Of a stretch of 20,977 bases of DNA, positions 13,928 through 20,937 are shown in pieces (the first letter of the stretch is position 1; the number at the start of each line of letters is the position of its first letter). The stretch is taken from assembly GCA_030152605.1 (NCBI GenBank), contig JASLJB010000215.1:1-20977 (forward strand), read 5' to 3'. The position numbers were made by a program, and so were the translations under genes. Source of the DNA: Acinetobacter sp. (GTDB taxonomy: Bacteria > Pseudomonadota > Gammaproteobacteria > Pseudomonadales > Moraxellaceae). The notes beneath the pieces were generated by a model. It did no database searches. It worked only from the letters and a program-made list of their open reading frames with translations, and was not told the DNA's origin.

Positions 13928-15229
13928 ATGAAGATAGGGAAATATCGAGGTACGTGGAGTAACAACAATTTAGGGATCACCAGCAGTTTAAGGATCACCA
14001 GCAGTTTAAGGATCAACAGCAGTCTAGGGGTTTGGATCGTATGTGCGCTTGCGGTCGGGGCAATGCAGAGTGCGATCGCCAAAGAGGTCAATACGGAAAT
14101 CAGCCTCAGAAATTTTTATGCCGATCGCGACTATGATCAACAGATTCCGAGTTTGGGCAATTGGAGTCAGGGGGCGATGGCCAAGGTCAATGCAGCGCAT
14201 GCTTTGAATAAAACCCTTGATGCGACCTTCACCGGATCAGCCCAATACGCCCATCGTTTAAGTGAGAGCAAGTCTACGGATGATGCGATGTTGCCATTTG
14301 ATCGGATCCAGCGCAAACAAGCGCTACATTATAATAAGCTCGGTGCATCAATCGGCTTAAAGTATCGCCCCGAGAGCAGCCAAAGCCATGAACTGAGTTG
14401 GGGTGAACAGTGGCTGAATACCCCATTGGCCACAGGCGATACCAGCCGGCAGTTGGCGACCTTTTACCAAGGTTGGGTTTATCGCGGCAGTTTTGAACAG
14501 CGTCATAAGCTGGAACTGGCACGCATTAATCGGATCTCACCACGTAACCAAGGCGGCTTTCAGCCCTTATCAGTAAAAAATATCAAAACTGAGGCACTCA
14601 ACTATATCAACGTCAATCTACAGCCTGATCCAAAACTGAAGCTGAATCTTTATTATGGCAATTTAATGCATCTGTATGATCAATTCTCTTTGGGGCTCAA
14701 CTTTCAGCAGCCGGTGGATGATCTGTTGTTTAATACTAAATTTCGCTTTTACAGCAGCTTTGACACAGGCAACGCCAAACTTGGATCGATCGATAACCAA
14801 TACTATGGCGTGTTACAGGACGTCAAACGTGGCAATACCTCGTTTGGGATCGGCTATCAAAAGATCGCAGGCAAGGGCGACTTCCCAAAACTGGATGGCT
14901 ATGTGCCGGTGTTGGACTTTATCAACTGGACCCAAGGGATCTTTGGTAGTGCCAATGAGCAATCCTGGCACTTTGTTTTCAACCATCATTTAGATTGGTT
15001 ACTGCCCAACCTCAATCTCAGTGTTAAATATATTCGCGGCGATGACTTTGCGGTGCGGCAACGCCAAGATGCCAAAGAGTCTGAGTTGGCAACCCAATTG
15101 TCCTATCTGGTCAAAGAAGGATATTTAAAGGGTTTAGATCTGCGCTGGATCAATATCAACTATGACAACAACTACGGTCGTTCTTATGTTGAAAACCGCG
15201 TTATCACCAGTTATAGCTTTAAATTCTAA
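13928..15229 (+). CDS. OprD-family outer-membrane porin
   Basis: A predicted beta-barrel porin for uptake of small, usually anionic or amino-acid-like substrates. I chose the ATG at 13928 because GGAG lies at 13917-13920; the in-frame ATG at 13880 has no good site. From there the protein is 433 residues. The signal peptide is unusually long (about 51 residues): a hydrophilic part holding three copies of a six-residue repeat, then WIVCALAVGAMQSAIA and probable cleavage before KEV. The mature chain shows alternating amphipathic strands, the early NFYADRDY seen in OprD proteins, and a C-terminal Phe (YSFKF) required for barrel assembly. It follows the FAH gene by 107 bases and probably admits the substrate of the cluster. 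Confidence 0.85.
   Translation: MKIGKYRGTWSNNNLGITSSLRITSSLRINSSLGVWIVCALAVGAMQSAIAKEVNTEISLRNFYADRDYDQQIPSLGNWSQGAMAKVNAAHALNKTLDATFTGSAQYAHRLSESKSTDDAMLPFDRIQRKQALHYNKLGASIGLKYRPESSQSHELSWGEQWLNTPLATGDTSRQLATFYQGWVYRGSFEQRHKLELARINRISPRNQGGFQPLSVKNIKTEALNYINVNLQPDPKLKLNLYYGNLMHLYDQFSLGLNFQQPVDDLLFNTKFRFYSSFDTGNAKLGSIDNQYYGVLQDVKRGNTSFGIGYQKIAGKGDFPKLDGYVPVLDFINWTQGIFGSANEQSWHFVFNHHLDWLLPNLNLSVKYIRGDDFAVRQRQDAKESELATQLSYLVKEGYLKGLDLRWININYDNNYGRSYVENRVITSYSFKF
13974..14027 (+). repeat. Three 18-bp in-frame repeats in the porin signal peptide
   Basis: GGATCACCAGCAGTTTAA is exact at 13974-13991 and 13992-14009, with a third copy carrying three changes at 14010-14027. Each encodes six residues (ITSSLR, then a variant INSSLG), lengthening the polar n-region of the signal. 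Confidence 0.92.
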
Positions 15230-15571
15230 GCTGTCATGATCGATGCTGGACATGCGCTGCACAAAAGCTGGGCAGTCCGCTGGCAAATCGCACATGCTTG
15301 GCGATGCTCACCCTGCTGTGATCAAGTGCCAGCAAGGTCTCAACTCGCACGCATGATCTTGGCATAGATCATGCAAATTATATTCTGAGTCACAGAAGAC
15401 TCTAAAAACAAGTTCAACTTTGGATGACTTTGCATCTAGATGGTTCTGTCGTGTTCGAATACACAAGTACAGCAATCCCATGCCATTTAGCGGTCAAGCA
15501 TGAGCAAGTGGACAAGTTTGAATGTTAAAAATGAAAAAAAATAATCAGTATCACTTTTTGATAACAAGCGC

Positions 15572-15607
15572 TAAGAGCCATCATGCTGTGATGGCTCTTA
15601 TTTTTTG
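15572..15607 (+). terminator. Intrinsic terminator of the porin cluster
   Basis: A perfect 12-bp stem, TAAGAGCCATCA (15572-15583) with TGATGGCTCTTA (15589-15600), has loop TGCTG and is followed by TTTTTTG. It ends the + strand cluster, though 343 bases after the porin stop. Confidence 0.88.
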
Positions 15608-15635
15608 CGTTATAAAGCCGGTGAATACCACCATA

Positions 15636-15690
15636 TGATAATTTAATGCTAAATAATCAACTATTTACTGTATAGTTGAGTGAATTATCA
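15636..15690. repeat. Nested inverted repeat
   Basis: The outer arms TGATAATT/AATTATCA (15636-15643/15683-15690) enclose the inner arms TCAACTAT/ATAGTTGA (15657-15664/15672-15679) around a 7-base loop. This AT-rich, cruciform-like structure ends about 50 bases before the transposase-like frame. It could be an operator or part of an old mobile-element end. Confidence 0.5.
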
Positions 15691-15739
15691 AGTATTTATT
15701 GATGATCCGTACGTGAAGAGCTGCATATAAAAGTTGTTT

Positions 15740-16117
15740 ATGATGAAATTTGAAAATTTGATTCACATCACTGATGTTGAGTTTGAACGGTTCACTGGGG
15801 TTAGTCGCGCAGATTTTGCCGCGATGCTGAAATGTCTGAGACATGCAGAACAGTGTAAAAAGAAATCAGGGCGACCGCATTCCTTATCGCTGGAAAACCA
15901 ACTGTTGCTGACCCTGAACTATCTCGGTCATGCTCGGACCCAATTACAATTGGCTGCTGACTATCACTTGGCCGAAAGCAATGTCAATCGTACCATCAGC
16001 AAAGTGGAACAGGCCTTAGCTGAGATGAGTCAAGTCTGCTTACCTGCGCGGATGCAGGCCAAAAGCCAAGCGCATGCACTCAGTCCAACCGATCCAAGCC
16101 TTGCAGGATCTGTCTGA
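15740..16117 (+). pseudogene. Truncated IS5-type transposase, N-terminal domain only
   Basis: The first 95 or so residues (KFENLIHITDVEFERFTGVSR, KKKSGRPHSLSLENQLLLTLNYL, AESNVNRTISKVE) match the helix-turn-helix N-terminal region of IS5-family (IS427-like) transposases common in Acinetobacter. The catalytic DDE domain is absent: the frame stops after about 125 codons, the last 25 look unrelated to transposases, and no frame downstream restores it. I start at the ATG at 15740; an upstream TTG is less likely. No clear terminal inverted repeats or target duplications were found. A complete short orfA of a two-frame element is possible, but its orfB is missing. Confidence 0.7.
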
Positions 16118-16222
16118 TCGGGTCGATCAAGCTGAGGCAGAAAAGTCATGCCTTTGACTGAGCAAAGCGGCTCAATCCAAGCGCTTGGCGCACGTTGATT
16201 TGCTCAATTTCATCTTTTGCTA

Positions 16223-16231
16223 TGTTATAAT
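16223..16231 (+). promoter_or_regulatory. Extended -10 promoter
   Basis: TGTTATAAT gives a perfect TATAAT (16226-16231) with the TG extension one base upstream. No good -35 lies at 17 bases; TTGCTC (16199-16204) is too far. Extended -10 promoters can work without a -35. Transcription would start near 16238. Confidence 0.6.
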
Positions 16232-16237
16232 CCGCCA

Positions 16238-16317
16238 AAATTGACTTGAATGGCGCTTTGATCGATCAGGTGCAAAGATATAAAGTGTAAAAAGCTGCTC
16301 AAAATGCAGCTTTTTTT
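16238..16317 (+). ncRNA. Candidate small RNA of about 80 nt
   Basis: The interval between the extended -10 promoter and the T-run of a strong terminator would give an RNA of roughly 80 nt. It has no open frame longer than a few codons. A weak internal stem CTTTG/CAAAG precedes the terminator hairpin. It may be an independent sRNA, or a leader that attenuates permease transcription; the 211-base distance to the permease ATG favours neither strongly. I recognise no known family. Confidence 0.4.
16289..16317 (+). terminator. Intrinsic terminator of the short transcript
   Basis: AAAAAGCTGC (16289-16298) pairs with GCAGCTTTTT (16306-16315) around TCAAAAT, continuing into a T-run. Confidence 0.85.
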
Positions 16318-16401
16318 AGTTTTTATCCTCTCGCTCAGGCACATTTACTTCAGTTTCTACCGTTTTAATGTCTTGGTACATTTTGTGAATAGTGAATAGC
16401 A

Positions 16402-16439
16402 AAGATTGAATATCTGATCAGTATGCAATATTCAATCTT
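16402..16439. promoter_or_regulatory. 11-bp perfect inverted repeat upstream of the permease
   Basis: AAGATTGAATA and TATTCAATCTT are exact inverted arms separated by 16 bases, 90 bases before the permease start. No T-run follows. The spacing is longer than one typical dimer operator; an mRNA hairpin or paired half-sites is possible. Confidence 0.45.
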
Positions 16440-16528
16440 GATTATTTGACCACTGGGCCATGCGATTTCTCCCCCATGGCTAGATTTAATTGACCCACTA
16501 ATAGCTCAACCTCCACAGGAGCTCATCA

Positions 16529-17848
16529 ATGGCAAATCCAAATTCATCTGCGAATTTGTTTGAACGCTTATTTAAACTGAGTGAAAATCACACCAATTTT
16601 AAAACTGAACTCCTGGCGGGTTTAACCACATTTTTGACCATGTGTTACATCATCATCGTCAATCCGGGGATCTTGTCACTGACCGGGATGGACTTTGGGG
16701 CCGTCTTTGTCGCCACCTGTTTGTCGGCGGCGATTGGTTGTTTTGTGATGGGACTGGTGGCGAACTATCCGATCGCACTGGCGCCGGGTATGGGGCTAAA
16801 TGCCTTCTTTACCTTTACCGTGTGCCAATCGATGGGTGTGCCTTGGCAGACCGCTTTGGCCGCCGTGTTCGTCTCAGGCTTGGTCTTTATCTCGATCAGT
16901 ATGTTTAAAATCCGTGAAGCCATCGTTAACTCGATTCCAATGTCGTTGAAGTTTGCGATTGGTGGCGGGATTGGCTTGTTCTTGGCATTGGTGGCACTGA
17001 AAAATGCTGGCATTATCGTGCACCAAGAAGCCACCATCGTCGGCTTGGGGGATATCACGCAACCAACCGTATTACTGGTGTTTTTAGGCTTTTTCTTGAT
17101 CGTGGTCTTGCATCAGTTCAAGGTCAAAGGCGCGATCATCATCAGTATCTTGGCTTTGACTGTGATTTCGACCTTGATGGGCATCAATCAATTTCAAGGC
17201 ATCGTCGGTGAGATTCCATCGATCCAACCGACCTTGATGCAAATGGACTTTAACGGTCTGTTCACCGCCAGCATGATTGGGGTGATCTTTGTATTTTTCT
17301 TGGTGGACTTGTTTGATTCAACCGGCACCTTGGTCGGTGTATCGCATCGTGCTGGCTTGCTCAAAGATGGCAAGTTACCGCGTTTAAAGAAAGCTTTATT
17401 TGCTGACTCCACTGCGATCGTAGCCGGTGCTGCACTCGGAACCTCATCCACCACGCCCTATATTGAATCTTCAGCAGGTGTTGCTGCCGGCGGTCGTACT
17501 GGTTTGACTGCGGTTGTGGTTGGCGTGTTGTTCTTGTTGTGTTTATTCCTTGCACCTTTGGCACAGACTGTACCGAGTTTCGCCACTGCACCCGCGTTAT
17601 TGTTCGTCGGTGTATTGATGATTCAGGGCATTACCCAAATTGATTGGGAAGATATTACCGAAGCTGTGCCTGCATTCCTAACCATCGTATTTATGCCATT
17701 TACCTATTCCATCGCGGATGGTATTGCGATGGGCTTTATCAGCTATGCCGTGGTGAAACTGTTTACTGGCAAAGCCAAAACGGTTCCGTATATGGTGTGG
17801 ATTATTGCGCTGTTATGGGTGATTAAGTTTATCGCATTTGGCGGTTAA
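16529..17848 (+). CDS. NCS2-family purine permease (AzgA-like)
   Basis: A 439-residue inner-membrane protein with about 12-14 hydrophobic segments, importing purine bases (adenine, hypoxanthine, guanine) by proton symport. AzgA-subfamily features are seen: the N-terminal FERLFKLSENHTNFKTELLAGLTTFLTM segment, APGMGLNAFF at 85-94 (the substrate-region half-helix motif), and GTSSTTPYIESSAGVAAGGR from 304, including E313. AGGAG at 16517-16521 supports the ATG. The next gene encodes an adenine-deaminase-like enzyme, so adenine or hypoxanthine is the probable cargo. A terminator separates the two, so they are probably separate transcripts. Fine specificity among purines cannot be read here. Confidence 0.92.
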   Translation: MANPNSSANLFERLFKLSENHTNFKTELLAGLTTFLTMCYIIIVNPGILSLTGMDFGAVFVATCLSAAIGCFVMGLVANYPIALAPGMGLNAFFTFTVCQSMGVPWQTALAAVFVSGLVFISISMFKIREAIVNSIPMSLKFAIGGGIGLFLALVALKNAGIIVHQEATIVGLGDITQPTVLLVFLGFFLIVVLHQFKVKGAIIISILALTVISTLMGINQFQGIVGEIPSIQPTLMQMDFNGLFTASMIGVIFVFFLVDLFDSTGTLVGVSHRAGLLKDGKLPRLKKALFADSTAIVAGAALGTSSTTPYIESSAGVAAGGRTGLTAVVVGVLFLLCLFLAPLAQTVPSFATAPALLFVGVLMIQGITQIDWEDITEAVPAFLTIVFMPFTYSIADGIAMGFISYAVVKLFTGKAKTVPYMVWIIALLWVIKFIAFGG

Positions 17849-17887
17849 GCCATCGCGAATGGATTGATCCCAGCGCAAGCGTACAGC

Positions 17888-17901
17888 GTATAGCGCTATA
17901 C
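17888..17901. repeat. 14-bp perfect palindrome after the permease
   Basis: GTATAGCGCTATAC is self-complementary and lies 40 bases past the permease stop and 12 bases before the terminator stem. It may be a chance or transcript-end structure. Confidence 0.4.
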
Positions 17902-17913
17902 ATTGCATCATCA

Positions 17914-17946
17914 CAGCCGGCAGTTTCTGCCGGCTGTTTTTGTTTT
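17914..17946 (+). terminator. Intrinsic terminator of the permease gene
   Basis: CAGCCGGCAG (17914-17923) pairs perfectly with CTGCCGGCTG (17927-17936) around TTT, followed by TTTTTGTTTT. Confidence 0.93.
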
Positions 17947-18092
17947 AAGGGATGGGGGCACCGTTTGGCTAGGATGTGAATGTTGAATGTTGAATGGCGA
18001 GTGCTGGAGTTTTTAGCAGGAGAGTTGTCGCCGTGGCGTGATCTGTTTAAACTGACGACTCTCGCTTTATCGAACTAATATTGAGGAAAATC

Positions 18093-19091
18093 ATGAATCA
18101 ACTTGCGCTCATCCGTGCCTTACCCAAGGCTGAACTGCATGTGCATATCGAAGGGACGTTTGAGCCAGAACTGATGTTTGCGATCGCACAGCGTAATCAA
18201 ATCGAGATTCCGTATGCCAATGTTGAAGCGGTTCGACAGGCCTATGACTTTCATAACTTGCAGTCCTTTTTAGATATTTACTATGCGGGTGCGCAGGTAC
18301 TGATCCAGGAACAAGATTTCTATGATTTGGCATGGGCCTATTTTGAAAAATGTCATGCGGATCATGTGGTCCACACCGAGATGTTCTTTGATCCGCAAAC
18401 TCATACTGCACGCGGTATTGCCTTTGAGACGGTATTCAAGGGTTTAAAACGTGCCTGTGTCGATGCAGAAAGTAAGCTTGGCATCAGCAGTGAGTTGATC
18501 ATGTGCTTCTTGCGCCATTTGAGCGAAGAAGACGCATTTGAAACCTTGGCCCAAGCCCTGCCATTTAAGGATCAGATCATTGCGGTTGGGCTAGATTCGA
18601 GTGAGCTTGGTCACCCACCATCCAAGTTTGAACGGGTATTTGCGGCAGCGGCTGAAGCTGGGTTTTTATTGGTGGCGCATGCCGGTGAAGAAGGCCCGGC
18701 TGACTATGTGTGGGAGGCTTTGGATCTGCTCAAGGTCAATCGTATCGATCATGGGGTGCGTTCCGAAGAAGACGCGAAGTTGATGCAGCGCCTGATCGCA
18801 GAACAGATGCCGCTTACGGTGTGCCCATTAAGTAACTTAAAGCTGTGTGTGGTGGATAATATGCAGCAGCACAATATCCAACGCATGCTACAGCAGGGCG
18901 TATGTGTCACGGTCAATTCAGATGACCCATCTTATTTTGGTGGCTATATGAACGATAACTTCGTCGCCATCGCGCAAGCGCTATCTTTGACAGATGCTGA
19001 ATTAAAACAACTGGCGATCAACTCTTTTACAGCAGCATTTATGCCGGCAGAAAGCAAAGCCAAATGGATCGCTGCAGTTCAGCAGTGTTAA
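18093..19091 (+). CDS. Adenine deaminase (adenosine-deaminase-family fold)
   Basis: A zinc-dependent cytosolic hydrolase of 332 residues, deaminating adenine to hypoxanthine in purine salvage. Metal and active-site residues are all present: H16 and H18 in HVHIEGT with E20, H196 and E199 in AHAGEEG, H220 in RIDHG, and D277/D278 in NSDDPSYFGG. The HIEGTFEPELMFAIAQRN opening and the DSSELGHPPSKF motif are those of the adenine-specific branch (yeast Aah1/Pseudomonas type); adenosine deaminases differ there. The ATG at 18093 follows GAGGA (18083-18087); a TTG at 18081 would precede the site. It follows the purine permease and its terminator, consistent with import and conversion of adenine. Automated annotation often labels these simply adenosine deaminase. 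Confidence 0.88.
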   Translation: MNQLALIRALPKAELHVHIEGTFEPELMFAIAQRNQIEIPYANVEAVRQAYDFHNLQSFLDIYYAGAQVLIQEQDFYDLAWAYFEKCHADHVVHTEMFFDPQTHTARGIAFETVFKGLKRACVDAESKLGISSELIMCFLRHLSEEDAFETLAQALPFKDQIIAVGLDSSELGHPPSKFERVFAAAAEAGFLLVAHAGEEGPADYVWEALDLLKVNRIDHGVRSEEDAKLMQRLIAEQMPLTVCPLSNLKLCVVDNMQQHNIQRMLQQGVCVTVNSDDPSYFGGYMNDNFVAIAQALSLTDAELKQLAINSFTAAFMPAESKAKWIAAVQQC

Positions 19092-19114
19092 AGCAAGTGC
19101 TGGTTGATGAGATG

Positions 19115-19139
19115 AAAAAAAACCGCGCTTAAGCGCGGT
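19115..19139 (-). terminator. Terminator of the cytochrome b561 gene, overlapping its stop codon
   Basis: ACCGCGCTT/AAGCGCGGT (19122-19139) is a perfect 18-bp palindrome. Read on the minus strand it runs into a T-tract (A-run on the + strand at 19115-19121). The stop codon (19129-19131) is inside the stem. The + strand side has a poor T-run, so termination of the deaminase transcript is likely weaker. Confidence 0.8.
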
Positions 19140-19686
19140 CTTTATACAACATACTTTTCAAGGTGTTGTCTTTATCGATGAAGTGGTGTTTAAGCGCTGC
19201 CAAGAGATGTCCAACCACCATAAAGCCTGCAAACCATGACAAATAAATGTGAATCGGTTTGACGATGGCGAGTAGAGCAGGATTGTCTTGCACCAAGCGC
19301 GGAATCTCAAATAAATACAACACGGGTGCAGGATGCCCAGCACTCCAACTAAATAAACAACCGGTGATCGGCAGTGCAACCAAGATCAGGTATAAGGCCA
19401 AGTGACCAGCATGCGCGATTTTTTTCATCAAGGGTGACATGCTGTCTGGCAACTGCGGCGCTGGATGAGTGTAACGCCAAAAGATCCGTATCACCACCAA
19501 GAAAATGATCACTGTGGCAATATTTTTATGTAGGTTAACCACTTGTGCCTTAAATGAACCATCCTGATCGTAACTCAGAAAGTTACCGCTATAAAAGCCG
19601 ATCAGCCACGCGCTGATAAAGATCAGCGCCATGCTCCAATGCAGCCATTGCGCGGTTCGGGTGTAGTATTTTGATTGTTGTGGCAT
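19129..19686 (-). CDS. Cytochrome b561 family protein
   Basis: A 185-residue di-heme inner-membrane protein with four predicted transmembrane helices, passing electrons between quinol and periplasmic or membrane acceptors. Candidate heme-ligand histidines fall in or next to the helices: H16 (QWLHW), H53 (NLHKN), H146 and H160 (VVGH); H92/H95 in HAGH lie near the third helix. The length fits the CybB-type bacterial family. The C-terminal KHHFIDKDNTLKSML is typical of the family. The ATG at 19684-19686 has only a weak ribosome site. It stands alone between the convergent deaminase gene and divergent rnhB. Confidence 0.88.
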   Translation of the reverse strand: MPQQSKYYTRTAQWLHWSMALIFISAWLIGFYSGNFLSYDQDGSFKAQVVNLHKNIATVIIFLVVIRIFWRYTHPAPQLPDSMSPLMKKIAHAGHLALYLILVALPITGCLFSWSAGHPAPVLYLFEIPRLVQDNPALLAIVKPIHIYLSWFAGFMVVGHLLAALKHHFIDKDNTLKSMLYKDRA

Positions 19687-19989
19687 AACTGTCTCTAGGA
19701 TTGAATTATTGTCAGATCATAAATTTAGCGTCATCAGCTCACAACCGTAAAAATTGAACAGGCTGTCTCGTATACGAAACGCTAATATCGAAGTTATGCA
19801 CAATAATATTTTAAAGCGCAGATTATGTCTCATATTTTTATGAAAGTTTTTGTGAACATTTTTGTGAATGTTGCGCTGCTGATGCTGCGCAAGTTTTGTG
19901 GATGGTGTTGCTTGATTCTGCATCGTCAGCCCAAGGCGAGGCGGGTGCTTTATGCTAAACTGACTGCCTAAAATTTGCAGCGGAACACA
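19687..19989. other. Divergent spacer between cytochrome b561 and rnhB
   Basis: This 303-base stretch lacks a supported gene. A 12-bp repeat of three imperfect units (19831-19842, 19843-19854, 19855-19866; core TTTTTRTG) lies within it. It must hold promoters for both flanking genes; TATGCT at 19951-19956 is a possible -10 for rnhB, without a clear -35. Confidence 0.45.
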
Positions 19990-20595
19990 GTGTTGAATAC
20001 TCAAGAACAGATCTTTCAAGAACAAATCTTTATTGCGGGTGTCGATGAGGCAGGACGTGGGCCCTTGGTGGGATCTGTGGTGGCTGCAGCGGTGATTTTG
20101 GACCCGAATCGGCCGATCGAGGGCTTGAATGACTCGAAGAAACTCACAGCAAAAAAACGTGAACTTTTATTTACCGAGATTCAAGAAAAAGCTTTGGCTT
20201 GGTCGATCGCTGAAGCCACGCATACTGAAATCGATGAACTGAATATTTTACAAGCGACTTTCTTGGCCATGAATCGTGCGGTGGATGGGCTGAGTATCGC
20301 GCCGAACAAAGTGTTGGTCGATGGCAATCAAATTCCCAAAGGCATGCAGATCGACTGTGAAGCCATTGTCGGCGGTGATGCGACGCATATGCAAATCAGT
20401 GCCGCGAGTATCTTGGCCAAAGTCAGCCGTGATCGTGATATGCAAGCGCTGGATCAGCGCTATCCGCAGTATGGCTTTGCCAAACACAATGGCTATCCAA
20501 CCAAGGCACATTTCGCCGCCATCGAAGCACATGGCGTGATTGATGAGCATCGCCGTAGTTATGCACCGGTACGTAAGGCATTGGAAAAGTTATAA
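19990..20595 (+). CDS. rnhB: Ribonuclease HII
   Basis: RNase HII removes RNA, including single misincorporated ribonucleotides, from RNA-DNA hybrids. The four acidic metal-binding residues are D19 and E20 in GVDEAGRG, D111 in VDGNQ and D130 in GGDATH; numbering assumes the GTG at 19990. NDSKKLTAKKRE and SAASILAKVSRDRDM are family signatures. There is no ATG: candidate starts are TTG 19975, GTG 19990 and TTG 19993; I prefer GTG, with GCGGA a few bases upstream. The length of about 201 residues is normal. The first residues include a tandem pentapeptide duplication (QEQIF twice, 20002-20031). It lies next to csrA, convergently. Confidence 0.93.
   Translation: MLNTQEQIFQEQIFIAGVDEAGRGPLVGSVVAAAVILDPNRPIEGLNDSKKLTAKKRELLFTEIQEKALAWSIAEATHTEIDELNILQATFLAMNRAVDGLSIAPNKVLVDGNQIPKGMQIDCEAIVGGDATHMQISAASILAKVSRDRDMQALDQRYPQYGFAKHNGYPTKAHFAAIEAHGVIDEHRRSYAPVRKALEKL
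20002..20031 (+). repeat. 15-bp in-frame tandem duplication at the rnhB start
   Basis: CAAGAACAGATCTTT (20002-20016) is followed by CAAGAACAAATCTTT (20017-20031), one silent change, each encoding QEQIF just before the catalytic core. Confidence 0.9.
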
Positions 20596-20636
20596 CAGAC
20601 CCTAGCGAGCTAGAGAAAATAGAAGCCTAGAAAAAT

Positions 20637-20663
20637 TTAAAGCGGCTTTGAAAGCCGCTTTAA
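20637..20663. terminator. Bidirectional hairpin between rnhB and csrA
   Basis: TTAAAGCGGCTT (20637-20648) pairs with AAGCCGCTTTAA (20652-20663) around TGA. Read on the minus strand it is followed by ATTTTT, making it a probable csrA terminator; the + strand side has only TTTAAT. It lies between the two convergent stops. Confidence 0.75.
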
Positions 20664-20682
20664 TCGTGGGGAGATTCATGAC

Positions 20683-20937
20683 TTAACGATTGAAATTATT
20701 CTGGGAAAAATTATCGTCTTCAAACGAAGGTTGATAATCTTGATCTAGGTGTTGAAGGTGTTCATGCATCGCACGTTCATGTTGAATTCGTTGATAGATT
20801 TCTTCACGATGCACAGATACTTCTTTCGGCGCATTCACACCGATACGAACCTGATTACCTTTTACACCAAGCACAGTAACACTGACTTGATCCCCAATCA
20901 TTAATGTTTCTCCGACACGACGGGTCAGAATCAGCAT
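20683..20937 (-). CDS. csrA: Carbon storage regulator CsrA (RsmA)
   Basis: A post-transcriptional regulator that binds GGA motifs in mRNA leaders as a dimer. The first 55 or so residues are canonical: MLILTRRVGETLMIGDQVSVTVLGVKGNQVRIGVNAP with the RNA-contacting R44-type region in VHREEIYQRI. The 84-residue length exceeds the 61-residue Escherichia protein because of an acidic, Asn/Gln-rich tail (about residues 57-84), as in other Acinetobacter CsrA. AAGGAGA directly upstream (20943-20949 on the opposite strand) supports the ATG. Confidence 0.97.
   Translation of the reverse strand: MLILTRRVGETLMIGDQVSVTVLGVKGNQVRIGVNAPKEVSVHREEIYQRIQHERAMHEHLQHLDQDYQPSFEDDNFSQNNFNR

Larger units (their letters stand above)
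15230..15739. other. 510-base gap after the porin gene
   Basis: No gene is supported. It contains an 8-bp inverted repeat GCATGATC/GATCATGC (15351-15358/15367-15374), a strong intrinsic terminator (15572-15607), and a nested inverted repeat (15636-15690) upstream of the transposase remnant. A TTCGAAT string at 15453-15459 looks like a tRNA T-loop but lacks a matching stem. Confidence 0.6.
16118..16528 (+). other. 411-base leader region of the purine permease
   Basis: No protein gene is seen. The gap contains an extended -10 promoter (16223-16231), a terminator (16289-16317) delimiting a possible short RNA, an 11-bp perfect inverted repeat (16402-16412/16429-16439) and the permease ribosome site AGGAG (16517-16521). 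Confidence 0.65.

Noticed and set aside
15448..15464. tRNA fragment (TTCGAAT T-loop-like string)
   Set aside because: The flanking bases do not form the 5-bp T-stem, and no acceptor or anticodon arm is present.
19717..20025. 102-codon minus-strand frame with an HKN-type repeat
   Set aside because: It overlaps the rnhB start and the shared promoter spacer; the repeat comes from the 12-bp DNA repeat. No ribosome site was seen.
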